Shown piece after piece: positions 25,917 to 34,302 of a stretch of 64,000 nt of DNA. The stretch spans positions 3,162,001-3,226,000 of the forward strand of contig OY970326.1 in assembly GCA_963717155.1 (NCBI GenBank), given 5' to 3'. Made by a program: the position numbers and the translations under genes. This DNA is from G963717155 sp963717155 (GTDB lineage Bacteria; Actinomycetota; Thermoleophilia; Gaiellales; JALYLC01). Below the pieces are notes generated by a model. The model was not told where the DNA came from. It saw only the letters and a list, made by a program, of their open reading frames with translations, and did not search any database. Position 1 is the first letter of the stretch; each line of letters begins with the position of its first letter.

Positions 25917-27071
25917 ATGCCGACCGAGACCACGCGGGGCTTCGCCGAACCCGCCTTCGATGCCGTACGTGAGGCCTTCGAGACCGTCTGTGCGTTCGAC
26001 ACGCGGGGTGGCGCCGCACTGTCGGTGGTGCAGGACGGTCGGCTCGTGGTCGAGCTGGTCTCGGGATCCGGCGGGACGGACGACGCTCCGCGCACGCCGG
26101 GTGACACGCAGATCTGCTTCTCGTGCACGAAGGGCATCGTCGCCACGGCCCTGCTGCTCCTGATCGAGCGAGGCGAGCTCGACCTCGACGCCCCCGTCGC
26201 GCAGTACTGGCCGGAGTTCGGGCAGCACGGCAAGGGCGATCTGCTCGTCCGCCACATCGTCTCGCACACCAGCGGTCAGCCGGCGTTCAGAGCGCCGGTC
26301 AGCGCCGACGATCTCACGGACGACGAGCGCTGCGAGGCGGTCGTCGCCGGCGACGCGCCATGGTGGCCGCCGGGCACAGCGATCGCCTACCAGGCCTTGA
26401 CCTACGGCCCGCTGACCGGCGGGCTCGTCCGCCGCATCACCGACATGTCCGTCGGCACGTTCGTGCAGCAGGAGATCGCCGGGCCGCTCGGACTCGACCT
26501 CTGGATCGGCCTCCCCGAGGCGCGTGAGGGCGATGTGGTCCCGCTCCAGCTGGTCCCCGACGCCGAGCAGGCCGTCCTGGGCGAGAACCCGGCGCAGCGT
26601 GCCCAGCTCGAGAATCCGCGCGTGCTCCTCGGCCCTGGTGTCGATACCTGGAACACGCGCGCCTTCCACGCGGCCGAGATACCCGGCGCGAGCGGCATCG
26701 CGAGCGCGACGGCGCTTGCGCGCATGTACGGCTGCCTCGCCCTCGGCGGCTCGCTGGACGGCCACGAGCTCCTGCGACCCGAGACCATCGAGCTCGGCCG
26801 AACGCCCATCGCGTCGGGCGACGATGTGCTGGGCGGAGAGCCGCAGTCGTTCGGCGTCGGATACGCGCTGCCCGCCGACCCGGCGACGCGCGCCATGGAC
26901 CCGCTCGCGTTCGGCCATTCCGGCTACGGCGGTCAGGACGCACGCGCCTGGCCCAGCCACGGCGTCGGGTTCGCCTACCTCACGACCGCGCTGCGGGGAG
27001 GGGACGCTGCGGACCAGCGCATCGCCACGATCGCCTCGGCGCTCGACAGCGCGCTCGCGCCGAGCGGGTAG
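25917..27071 (+). CDS. serine hydrolase, beta-lactamase (class C/EstB) family
   Basis: 384 residues. The nucleophile motif is SCTKG (Ser69, Lys72), the second motif is Tyr158 in YQALTYG, and the third box is GHSGYGGQDARAWP near the C-terminus. These are the marks of the beta-lactamase/transpeptidase-like family that includes EstB-type esterases. No signal peptide, which argues against a periplasmic or secreted beta-lactamase and for an intracellular esterase. It ends 8 bp before the methyltransferase gene, with which it is probably transcribed. Confidence 0.88.
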   Translation: MPTETTRGFAEPAFDAVREAFETVCAFDTRGGAALSVVQDGRLVVELVSGSGGTDDAPRTPGDTQICFSCTKGIVATALLLLIERGELDLDAPVAQYWPEFGQHGKGDLLVRHIVSHTSGQPAFRAPVSADDLTDDERCEAVVAGDAPWWPPGTAIAYQALTYGPLTGGLVRRITDMSVGTFVQQEIAGPLGLDLWIGLPEAREGDVVPLQLVPDAEQAVLGENPAQRAQLENPRVLLGPGVDTWNTRAFHAAEIPGASGIASATALARMYGCLALGGSLDGHELLRPETIELGRTPIASGDDVLGGEPQSFGVGYALPADPATRAMDPLAFGHSGYGGQDARAWPSHGVGFAYLTTALRGGDAADQRIATIASALDSALAPSG

Positions 27072-27079
27072 GCGCGCCG

Positions 27080-27904
27080 GTGGCCGACGAGCGCGAGACG
27101 AACGAGGCCGAGCGCCTACGCTGGAACGACGCGCGCTGGACGGCCGTCTGGCCCAAGCGCGAGCGACTCACCGACTCGGTGACCGCCTACGTCCTCGCCG
27201 CGGCGGCGCTGCAGCCCGGTGAGCGCGTGCTCGACGTGGGCTCGGGCGGCGGCAAGACGTCGATCGCCGCTGCGCGGGAAGTTGGCCCGACGGGCGCCGT
27301 CGTGGGCGCCGACATCTCGATCCCGCTCCGGGCGCTGGCCGAGCAGCGCGCCGTCGAGTCTGCCGCCGACAACATCACGTTCTGCACCGTCGACGTGCAG
27401 ACCGACGGCGTCCCCGGCGGGCCGTTCGACGCCGCGATCAGCCAGTTCGGCGTGATGTTCTTCGAGGAGCCCGTCATCGCGTTCTCCAACATCCGCGCGC
27501 AGCTCGTGTCCGGCGGGCGGCTCGTCTTCGCGTGCTGGCAGTCCAGCGAGCAGAACCCATGGACGTTCTTCCCGGTGATCGCGGAGTTCGTACCGCCCCC
27601 TCCCGAGCCCGCACCCGGGAAGGCCCCGACCGGGCCGTTCGCACTCGCCGACCCCGTGCGGACGACGGGGATCCTGCGCTCCGCCGGCTTCGTCGACATC
27701 AAGCGGACGCCGTACGAGATCACGGTCGAGGCGCCAGGAGACTCCGTCGTCGACGACGATCAGCTCGAGGCGATGGGCATCGAACCGGAAAGGCTCGCGG
27801 CCGCTCAGGCCGCCGTCGACGCGTACATGGGCCAGTTCGCCGTGACATCCGAGATGTCACGGTTTCCGCTCGCGTTCCAGGTGTTCGAGGCCCGCACGCG
27901 CTAG
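27080..27904 (+). CDS. class I SAM-dependent methyltransferase
   Basis: 274 residues from GTG 27080. SAM-binding motif I VLDVGSGGGKTSIAAA, the acidic residue ending beta-2 in VVGADIS, then FDAAISQFGVMFFEEPVIAF as motif II/post region. The N-terminal WPKRERLTDSVTAYVLAAA helix resembles UbiE/COQ5-like enzymes acting on small molecules. Target unknown. Its last 48 bp overlap the convergent GNAT gene. Confidence 0.88.
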   Translation: MADERETNEAERLRWNDARWTAVWPKRERLTDSVTAYVLAAAALQPGERVLDVGSGGGKTSIAAAREVGPTGAVVGADISIPLRALAEQRAVESAADNITFCTVDVQTDGVPGGPFDAAISQFGVMFFEEPVIAFSNIRAQLVSGGRLVFACWQSSEQNPWTFFPVIAEFVPPPPEPAPGKAPTGPFALADPVRTTGILRSAGFVDIKRTPYEITVEAPGDSVVDDDQLEAMGIEPERLAAAQAAVDAYMGQFAVTSEMSRFPLAFQVFEARTR

Positions 27905-28375
27905 CGGGCGAACCATCAGCACCGCCTGGTTCGTCTGGTCCCACCAGCCCGCCGGCTCCCAGGTGGCCAGAAACCCACGAGCCGCATAGAACGCCCGCGT
28001 CCTCGCGTAGCCATCTTCGACGCCGACCTCGGGCACCGACGAAGACAGGGTCGTGACGAGGACGAACGCCATCTCGTCGTCCGTTGCCAGGGCGGCGAGT
28101 TGCTCGACCAGCGCCGTTCCGACCCCGGCACCTCGGCGATCGGCACGAACCGCCATCCATCTGATCTCGTAGGCCACGGCGAACCACGATCGCCAGGTGA
28201 CGAAGGCGCACACGGAGCCGTCAACCGAGGCCACCAGACCGCGGTCGCTGCGGATCGACCTCGTGCACTCCGCCAGGCCGACCGGATCGCCGAAGTGGTA
28301 AGGGAGCGACCGGACGATCTCATCGCACGCCCGCGCGTCGTCAGGCAGCAGGGAACGCACCTCGACGCGGCTCAC
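27857..28375 (-). CDS. GNAT family N-acetyltransferase
   Basis: 172 residues from GTG 28375. The acetyl-CoA pyrophosphate loop is in VRADRRGAGVGTALVEQLAA (motif R-x-x-G-x-G/A), with YARTRAFYAARGF as the final beta-alpha motif. Substrate unknown. It overlaps the methyltransferase gene tail to tail by 48 bp. No Shine-Dalgarno; a TAGGAT box 6 nt upstream fits a leaderless mRNA. Confidence 0.87.
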   Translation of the reverse strand: MSRVEVRSLLPDDARACDEIVRSLPYHFGDPVGLAECTRSIRSDRGLVASVDGSVCAFVTWRSWFAVAYEIRWMAVRADRRGAGVGTALVEQLAALATDDEMAFVLVTTLSSSVPEVGVEDGYARTRAFYAARGFLATWEPAGWWDQTNQAVLMVRPLARAGLEHLERERKP

Positions 28376-28381
28376 TGCCCG

Positions 28382-28387
28382 ATCCTA
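28382..28387 (-). promoter_or_regulatory. -10 element (TAGGAT) of a leaderless transcript
   Basis: On the minus strand TAGGAT is followed by 6 nt and the GTG start at 28375. No ribosome binding site is visible. Same geometry as at 37728, 41510, 42904, 44532 and 46643. Confidence 0.5.
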
Positions 28388-28429
28388 GCGCGGGCCAGGG
28401 CGCGGCTCGCAGCGCCGATTCCTCGCGAG

Positions 28430-29404
28430 CTACCCGGCCGTGAAGAGGAAGTCGACGCACGACCCGTCCTCGGCGAGATCGACGATCGCACCGCGCAGCA
28501 GATCGGCCGAGTAGTCGCTGCCCGGGTTGAGACACAGCGTCTCGCCGATCTTCTGCGCCGCGCGGGACTCGTGGATGTGTCCGTGGAGGCCGACCGACGG
28601 CTGGTACCTCCTGATCGCATCGCGGACGGCCTTGCTGCCGACCGGCACGAAGCTCGGCCGGCCTCCGCGGAGCACCGGCCGCAGGTTCTCGTCGAGCTCG
28701 GGTGCCGTGTCGAGCCCGGACGAGTACGGCGGGTTGTGGAAGTTGACGACCGTGCGCCGGCCGTCGGGCACCTGATCCATCATCGCCGCGATCCGCTCCC
28801 CGAGCTCCTCCTCGGAGTACTCGCGCTCGGTGTCCCAGGGCGTCGGCGTCACGTCGCCGAGGCTCGCGAGCAGCACGGGGCCGAGCTCGCACAGCGTCCG
28901 CTCGGGACACTCGACGCGCTCGGCCGCCTTCAGGATCGCGTCGATCTCGACCGGGTCGTCGTTGCCCGGCGTGATGATGCAGCGGACGCTCGGCTGCAAC
29001 CGCTCGGCCGCGAGCTCGCACCAGCCCTCGAGCTGGATCTTGATCTCGCGCCGGAACAGCCCCTCGAGGTAGGGCTTGTCTCCCGCGATCCGCTCGATCT
29101 CCGGCTCCTCCATCTCCACCGGGTAGAACCCGAGCATGTTGATCTCGGCGTACAGCCGATCTCTCTCGTCGGCCGGCACCGAGACCTTCTCGCCTCGCAC
29201 GGTGGCGTTCAGCGATCCCTGCTCCCGCCGCACCGGGACCAGGCCCTTCCCTGCGACATCGCCGCCCAGGAGCACGATGTCCGCGTCGTACGTCTCGGCG
29301 GCGTTCAGGAACTTGCGGAAGCACCGGTCGGATCCGTGCACGTCCGTCGCAAAGAAGATGCGCAGGGCGCGCGTGCGTTTCGCCTTCCTCCTTCTCAGAG
29401 GCAT
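28430..29404 (-). CDS. calcineurin-like metallophosphoesterase
   Basis: 324 residues. Metal motifs in order: Asp21 and His23 (ATDVHGSD), LLGGDVAGK, the GND motif in TPGNDDPVE, NFHNPPY, and GLHGHIHES. The dinuclear site is complete. The protein begins with a strongly basic stretch (LRRRKAKRTRALR). The residues fit a cytosolic phosphodiesterase or phosphatase; substrate unknown. It starts 4 bp after the APC permease stop on the same strand, so it is likely in that transcript. Confidence 0.9.
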   Translation of the reverse strand: MPLRRRKAKRTRALRIFFATDVHGSDRCFRKFLNAAETYDADIVLLGGDVAGKGLVPVRREQGSLNATVRGEKVSVPADERDRLYAEINMLGFYPVEMEEPEIERIAGDKPYLEGLFRREIKIQLEGWCELAAERLQPSVRCIITPGNDDPVEIDAILKAAERVECPERTLCELGPVLLASLGDVTPTPWDTEREYSEEELGERIAAMMDQVPDGRRTVVNFHNPPYSSGLDTAPELDENLRPVLRGGRPSFVPVGSKAVRDAIRRYQPSVGLHGHIHESRAAQKIGETLCLNPGSDYSADLLRGAIVDLAEDGSCVDFLFTAG

Positions 29405-29408
29405 GCGG

Positions 29409-31040
29409 TCACTCGGGCGGTAGCTCGCGCATCGCCAGGTCGATGTCGATCGACGAGCCTCTCCGGACCGCCCGTGCGATGACGTAGATCACCGGACCGG
29501 CGAGCAGCACCAGGAAGAGCGTCGTCAGGCTGCTGAAGCTGAACTTTCCGAAGACGCTCGAGTGCGTGATGATCAGGATGATCACGATCAGCGCCAGGAT
29601 CGTCGTCGCTCCGCCGGCGATCGCGGCGTTCGGGACGCCGCCCGTGCGCTCGACGTCGGTGGTTCCGGGCTTGTAGATCAGCTCGGGACGACGCCAGGGC
29701 AAGAGCAACGCCGCGACGGCGCCTGCCAGCAGGATCAGCGCGACGAACAGCGCGAGGTTCGCGACGATGTTCGCGAGGGTGAGATAGGTCGCGAGGAGCG
29801 AGAACCCGATGCCCCCGGCAACAGCGATGATCGTCGCATTGATCGGGCCGTGCGTGCGGTCGTTCACCTTCGCGACGCTGACCGGCAGCATCCGGTCGAA
29901 CGCGAGCGAGAACAGCACGCGGGTGATCACGGCGACGAACGCGAGGTTCACCGCGAGCTCCGCGCAGGGCACCGCGATCGCGAACAGGATCTTCGTGATC
30001 GGATCGCCGGACAGCACCAGGCCATACCCAAGCCCGCCGGCAGGCGAGGACAGGCTCGTGATCTTGCCGTACGCGTCGCCATGGGAGGCGCCCAGGTTCG
30101 CCTGCGCCTGCATGAAGTCGAGCCCGACGCGCCAGCGCAGCAGCACCCAGATCCCGACCCACACGACAACGAGCAGCACGATGCTGATGACGGACGCGTA
30201 GATGTACGTGCGGCCGGGCCGCTTCAGCTCGCCGCCGACGTAGTACGAGTACAGCACGCCGTTGTAGTTCAGCACCATGAACGGCACGACGAGCAGCGAG
30301 GCCGTGAGGCTGATCCCCGTCTCGATGCCGTTCTGCTTCGCCGTCGTGAGGACGTCGTTGTAGGCGTTCGGGTTGTGGCTGAAGCTTCCGAACGAGCTCA
30401 CGAAGTCGCTGTGCGAGTGGGTCAGGAGGACGACACCGAGCGCCAGGAACGCGAGGAGCTGGATGACGACGAGGCCGAGGATGATCTGCGCGACGCGCCT
30501 CAGCGACCACAGCGAGAGCACACCGACGACGAGCATCATGCCGACGCAGATCAACGCGATCGCGCCCTTGCTGCTGACGTGGTTCGCCCCCGCGGCGATC
30601 CAGGAGCTGCTGAACGCGTCCCCGAGCCCGCTGAGGGTGAACGACATGAAGATGGCGGTGAACTGCGCGTTGGCAGCCAGGATGTAGGTGAACGCGACGG
30701 CGATGCCGATGCCGACCATTGCGCCGAGCGCGGGCGAGATGACACGAGAGACGTACACGTACTCGCCGCCGGCGCGGGGGATCGCCTGCAGCAGGTACTT
30801 GTAGGCGAACATCGCGACGAACCAGATGAGCGCCGCGAGGATCAGGGGCACGACCATGTCCGGCTTGTTGAAGCTGATCAGGCCGTTCGAGAAGTTGATG
30901 AACGTGTTGACCACCGCGACCGACGCGAGGGCGATGGCGGTGGCCGCAGGGATCCCGAGCTCGCGAACGAGCCCCGAGGACTGGCGTGTGAAGAGCCCGG
31001 TCGTTGCAGTGGGCTCGACGGTGCCTGCAGGTTTGTTCAC
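29409..31040 (-). CDS. APC family amino acid/amine permease
   Basis: 543 residues with about 12-14 hydrophobic helices. The N-terminal signature AIPRAGGEYVYVSRVISPALGAMVGIG, in part PRAGGEYVYVSRVISP, is the conserved G-G-x-Y region of the APC superfamily. GTG 31040 follows GGGAGGG. It has its own promoter (31081-31109) with the operator TGGAACGTTCCA placed at the transcription start, so it is controlled by the LacI protein of the same locus (inference). Substrate probably an amine or amino acid derivative processed by the neighbouring Gfo/Idh/MocA enzymes. Confidence 0.9.
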   Translation of the reverse strand: MNKPAGTVEPTATTGLFTRQSSGLVRELGIPAATAIALASVAVVNTFINFSNGLISFNKPDMVVPLILAALIWFVAMFAYKYLLQAIPRAGGEYVYVSRVISPALGAMVGIGIAVAFTYILAANAQFTAIFMSFTLSGLGDAFSSSWIAAGANHVSSKGAIALICVGMMLVVGVLSLWSLRRVAQIILGLVVIQLLAFLALGVVLLTHSHSDFVSSFGSFSHNPNAYNDVLTTAKQNGIETGISLTASLLVVPFMVLNYNGVLYSYYVGGELKRPGRTYIYASVISIVLLVVVWVGIWVLLRWRVGLDFMQAQANLGASHGDAYGKITSLSSPAGGLGYGLVLSGDPITKILFAIAVPCAELAVNLAFVAVITRVLFSLAFDRMLPVSVAKVNDRTHGPINATIIAVAGGIGFSLLATYLTLANIVANLALFVALILLAGAVAALLLPWRRPELIYKPGTTDVERTGGVPNAAIAGGATTILALIVIILIITHSSVFGKFSFSSLTTLFLVLLAGPVIYVIARAVRRGSSIDIDLAMRELPPE

Positions 31041-31061
31041 GTCAATTCCCTCCCATTGCCG

Positions 31062-31073
31062 TGGAACGTTCCA
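31062..31073. promoter_or_regulatory. LacI-type operator O1 (TGGAACGTTCCA) at the permease promoter
   Basis: Perfect 12-bp palindrome 7 nt downstream of the -10 box of the permease promoter, so it covers about +1 to +12. It is one of three near-identical sites in this locus (others at 32170 and 34245). Confidence 0.75.
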
Positions 31074-31080
31074 GCGATCA

Positions 31081-31109
31081 AACGTACCAAGCCGTCAGGG
31101 CCGTTGCAA
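31081..31109 (-). promoter_or_regulatory. promoter of the APC permease gene
   Basis: On the minus strand: TTGCAA at 31109-31104, 17 bp spacer, TACGTT at 31086-31081. The operator at 31062-31073 follows 7 nt later, then the ribosome site GGGAGGG and GTG 31040. Confidence 0.65.
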
Positions 31110-31135
31110 CCCCTCGCACCAGGACCCCTGGGGCG

Positions 31136-32150
31136 CTACTCCCAGTCCCAGGAAGGGCCGATTTCCAGCGGCTCGCGGCGCACCGCGCTGGCGCGCGCGG
31201 CCACGGCAGTGGCAACCGCGAAGCGGTCGTCCTCGAGCGTCGCGTTCGGAGTCTCCGCGCCCCGGCACGCCGCACCGAAGTCATCGATCTGGCTCTGGTA
31301 CGCATCACGGAACCGCTCGCGGCAGTCTGCCGGGAACGCGGCGGCGGACTCCCCGGCGAACACGGAGATCGCACCCGTCATGGGAGCCTGCGTGAGGAAG
31401 ATCGAGCCATCCGGCCCGAGCACCTCGCAGCGGATGTCCATCCCGATCTTCGACGTACGCGAGAGGTGCGTGGTGGCAACGGCGCCTTCCAGGCCGATCG
31501 TGATGTACGCGTTGTCGAGGTCCGCGTCGCGGAACACCGGGCTGTGCACGAACGTGTACACGGTGTCGGGGTTCTTCCCGAGCAGCCAACGGGCGGTGTC
31601 GAAATCGTGCACGCCGACGTCCATGATGAACCCGCCGGCTGCGAGATCGTCCTCGCTGGGCGGGAAGTCCTCACGGCTCGCCAGCTTCACGGCGAACGGC
31701 TCGCCGATCGCGCCCGCCGCGATCAGTCGTGCGAGCTCGCGGAACGCGCCGTCGTGCCGTCGCATGTAGGCGACCCTCGCCACGAGCTCGGGGTGCGCGA
31801 GCGCCTCCTCGCCGATCCGCGTCTGCTCGGGCAGCGTGACCGCACCGGGCTTCTCGAGCAACAGGTGCTTGCCCGCTCGCAGCACCTCGACGGCGAGATC
31901 TGCGTGCTCGCTGGTCCGGGTGCAGATCGAGGACCGCCTCGACCCGGTCGCTCACGAGGAGCTCGTCGATGGTCAGGAGCTCGACCGCCGGATCCAGCGC
32001 ACCGACACGCTCACGGCTCGCCCGGCCGCGCGCCGAGGCGATCGCCACGAGCTCGACGGCGGGGCTCCGCACCGCGCACGCGGCATGGACGGCAGAGATG
32101 AATCCTGTACCGGCGATCCCGAGTCGGACCGGTTCGAGCCGCGTTTCCAC
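31136..32150 (-). pseudogene. Gfo/Idh/MocA family oxidoreductase, frameshifted
   Basis: From GTG 32150 (GGAGGACACGA upstream) the frame reads as a Rossmann start, VRLGIAGTGFISAVHAACAV, and stays good to DRVEAVL. It then becomes Arg-rich nonsense. The next frame carries the rest: TRTSEHADLAVEVLRAGKHL, the EKPGAV motif, and the C-terminal domain to 31136, including GGFIMDVGVHDFD. Removing one base near 31925-31931 (CTCGATC to CTCATC) restores a protein of about 337 residues. The family oxidises sugars, cyclitols and related compounds with NAD(P). It is divergent from the LacI gene across operator 32170-32181. Confidence 0.85.
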
Positions 32151-32169
32151 TCGTGTCCTCCGTTTGCGG

Positions 32170-32181
32170 TGGAGCGTTCCA
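32170..32181. promoter_or_regulatory. LacI-type operator O2 (TGGAGCGTTCCA)
   Basis: Palindrome with one central mismatch, GTGGAGCGTTCCAC when extended, in the 123-bp gap between the divergent Gfo/Idh/MocA gene and the LacI gene. On the plus side it fills the spacer between TTGCGG (32164) and TACCAA (32188), a plausible lacI promoter. That would give autoregulation. Confidence 0.7.
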
Positions 32182-32273
32182 CGACGCTACCAAATCTGGC
32201 CGGGAGCTCCGGGACGACCGGCCTGACGCCGCCTGATTACACTTCTTTTCCGCATGACGCCAGCGAACAGACG

Positions 32274-33311
32274 ATGAAGCCGCAGCCGCCGAGGAACGTC
32301 ACGATCTTCGATGTCGCACGCGCCGCGGGCGTCTCCAAGTCGACCGTCTCGAACGTCGTGCGCGGGGTCGATCGGGTGTCTGACGACACCAGATTGCGTG
32401 TGCTCGACGTGATCGAGCAGCTGCACTACAAGCCGAACGGCATCGCGCGCCAGTTCGTCAAACGGCAGACCACGATGATCGGGGTGCTCGTCGGTGACCT
32501 CGGCAACGCATACCACGCGCACCTTGCGCAGGTCGTCGAGCGAGCGCTGTTCCGTCAGGGCCACACGACGATGTTCTGCAACATCGAGGGGGACGAGGAG
32601 CTCGCGATCGCGGGCGTCAACGCCCTGCTCGAGCAGCGAGTCGCCGGGTTCGTCTTCCTCGCGCTGATCGAGCGCACGCCGCAGCTCGCAGAGTCGCTCC
32701 GGCGTGCCGATATCCCGATGGTCGCGATCGGCCTGCGTCAGGAGTGGACCGACTCGGTGGGGCCGAACGACCGGGATGGCGGCCGCCTGGCGACCCAGCA
32801 CCTGCTCGACATGGGGCATCGGCGCATCGGCTACGTCCGCACGGCGACGGTCGAGGCGGGCGGCGACCGAGCCCGTCACGCGGGCTACGTCGACGCCGTG
32901 CGCAAGGCCGGTGTCGAGCCGACCGCGCCGCTCTGGTGGCAGCCGGGGTGGGACACGATCCGGGTCGGGCGGAGCGCGGTGCCGCTGGCACGCGCGCTAC
33001 GCGGCCCCGAGGCTCCGACCGCCGTGTTCGTCTGGAACGACTTCGGCGCCATCGGCCTGATCGACGCCTGTGAGGAGGCCGGCATCGAGGTTCCCGGCGA
33101 TCTGTCGGTCGTCGGGTTCGATGACATCGCGATGGCATCGCTCGGGCGGATCTCGCTCACGACGATCTCCCAGCCACTCGACTTCCAGGCCGAGAAGGCC
33201 GTGGCCATGCTCCTCGATCGCATCAACGGACATGCGCCTGCCAGGGCGCAGCACCTCAGCGTCCCGGTGGAGCTCCGTGTACGCGGGTCGTCTGCTCCGC
33301 CGCGGGGCTAG
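32274..33311 (+). CDS. LacI family transcriptional regulator of the Gfo/Idh/MocA-permease locus
   Basis: 345 residues from ATG 32274. N-terminal helix-turn-helix VTIFDVARAAGVSKSTVSNVVRG, in part DVARAAGVSKSTVSNVV, with hinge helix PNGIARQFVKRQ. The effector domain is a periplasmic-binding fold ending in the conserved VVGFDDIAMASLGRISLTTI region. It is surrounded by the genes whose promoters carry TGGARCGYTCCA, so it is the likely ligand-controlled repressor of the locus. Its stop overlaps the convergent gene at 33308 by 4 bp. Confidence 0.92.
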   Translation: MKPQPPRNVTIFDVARAAGVSKSTVSNVVRGVDRVSDDTRLRVLDVIEQLHYKPNGIARQFVKRQTTMIGVLVGDLGNAYHAHLAQVVERALFRQGHTTMFCNIEGDEELAIAGVNALLEQRVAGFVFLALIERTPQLAESLRRADIPMVAIGLRQEWTDSVGPNDRDGGRLATQHLLDMGHRRIGYVRTATVEAGGDRARHAGYVDAVRKAGVEPTAPLWWQPGWDTIRVGRSAVPLARALRGPEAPTAVFVWNDFGAIGLIDACEEAGIEVPGDLSVVGFDDIAMASLGRISLTTISQPLDFQAEKAVAMLLDRINGHAPARAQHLSVPVELRVRGSSAPPRG

Positions 33312-34243
33312 CCGAGCTCTCGCTGGGCACGCTCGGCGATCTCGAGCGCGCGGAACGCATCGTCGTTCGTCGCGCCGACCCCGATCTCGCCGCGACGGAC
33401 GCTGCGCGCGAAGTCCTCGGCCTGCGCGCGCAGGGCGGCAAGGAACACCGCGTCTCCGCGCTCGCCCCAGAGCACCTCGACGCGTTCATAGCCGAGCGTG
33501 CCGATCACCTCGGCCCAGACGTGGTCGCCGAGGGCGAAGTGGCGGCCGAGCGAGACGAACGCCACGGCGCCGGCCGACAGCTCGCCCAGCATCGCGAAGC
33601 TCTCCACGTCGCCCGGAACCGGTTCGACTGTGCTGACCGGCGAGGTCACGGGCGTCAACCCGCCGATCTCCTGTCCCGTCAGCCAGCGGATCTGGTCGAA
33701 CTCGTGGACTCCCATGTCGACCGTGATCCCACCGCTCGCGCGCCGGAACTCCGGGCTCGCCGGCTCGGCGTCCCACTGCCAGCACGAGACGAGTGCGATC
33801 TCGCCGAGCGCGCCCGAGAGGATCCGCTGCCGCAGCTCGATCAGCTCGGGCACGAAGCGTCTCCAGTACCCGATCTGCAGCAGCACTCCGGCGTCGCGGC
33901 AGGCCGAGCCGGCGGCTGCGATCTCGGCGGTGGTCGTGCCGCAGGGCTTCTCGCACAGGATGGGCAGCCGCAGCTCGGCACAGGCTGCTACCAGGGCGCC
34001 ATGCAGATTCGACGGCGCCGCGATCAGCACGGCCTCGACACCCCCGGCGGCGACGGCTTCGGCGAGGTCGGCGTACATGCGGGCGCCGAGGCTGAGCGAC
34101 TCGGCGCGGGAGCGCGCGGCCGTCGACGGGTCGACGACGGCAGCGACGCGGATCGACTCCGCCCCCGCGAGCGCGCGCAGGTGGGTGCAGCCCATTCGAC
34201 CAGCACCGATCACCGCGATGTTCACCGCATCAGACATGGCCAT
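33308..34243 (-). CDS. Gfo/Idh/MocA family oxidoreductase
   Basis: 311 residues. Rossmann motif IAVIGAGRMGCTHLRAL, the EKPCGTTTAE motif with the conserved Lys, YWRRFVPEL, and DMGVHEFDQIRW, which holds the catalytic Asp/His region. ATG 34243 sits directly behind operator O3; ATG 34237 (MSDAVNIAV) is an alternative. Divergent from a second family member at 34303, both presumably under LacI control. Confidence 0.9.
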   Translation of the reverse strand: MAMSDAVNIAVIGAGRMGCTHLRALAGAESIRVAAVVDPSTAARSRAESLSLGARMYADLAEAVAAGGVEAVLIAAPSNLHGALVAACAELRLPILCEKPCGTTTAEIAAAGSACRDAGVLLQIGYWRRFVPELIELRQRILSGALGEIALVSCWQWDAEPASPEFRRASGGITVDMGVHEFDQIRWLTGQEIGGLTPVTSPVSTVEPVPGDVESFAMLGELSAGAVAFVSLGRHFALGDHVWAEVIGTLGYERVEVLWGERGDAVFLAALRAQAEDFARSVRRGEIGVGATNDDAFRALEIAERAQRELG

Positions 34244-34244
34244 G

Positions 34245-34256
34245 TGGAACGCTCCA
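34245..34256. promoter_or_regulatory. LacI-type operator O3 (TGGAACGCTCCA)
   Basis: Near-perfect palindrome in the 59-bp gap between two divergent Gfo/Idh/MocA genes. On the minus strand a TATCTT box (34269-34264) precedes it by 7 nt, the same spacing as at O1, so it again covers the transcription start. Confidence 0.75.
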
Positions 34257-34302
34257 GCATGAGAAGATACCAGGCTCGAGAGGCCGGAAAGGATGGGATC
34301 GT

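Noticed and set aside
29562..31769. 735-codon open frame on the plus strand opposite the permease
   Set aside because: Composition (Arg/Asp/Glu/Val) is typical of the complement of membrane-protein codons; no domain recognised.
32220..32274. Start of the LacI protein further upstream (frame open from 31836)
   Set aside because: Upstream frame crosses the operator and the divergent gene; homology begins at MKPQPPRNVTIFDVAR.
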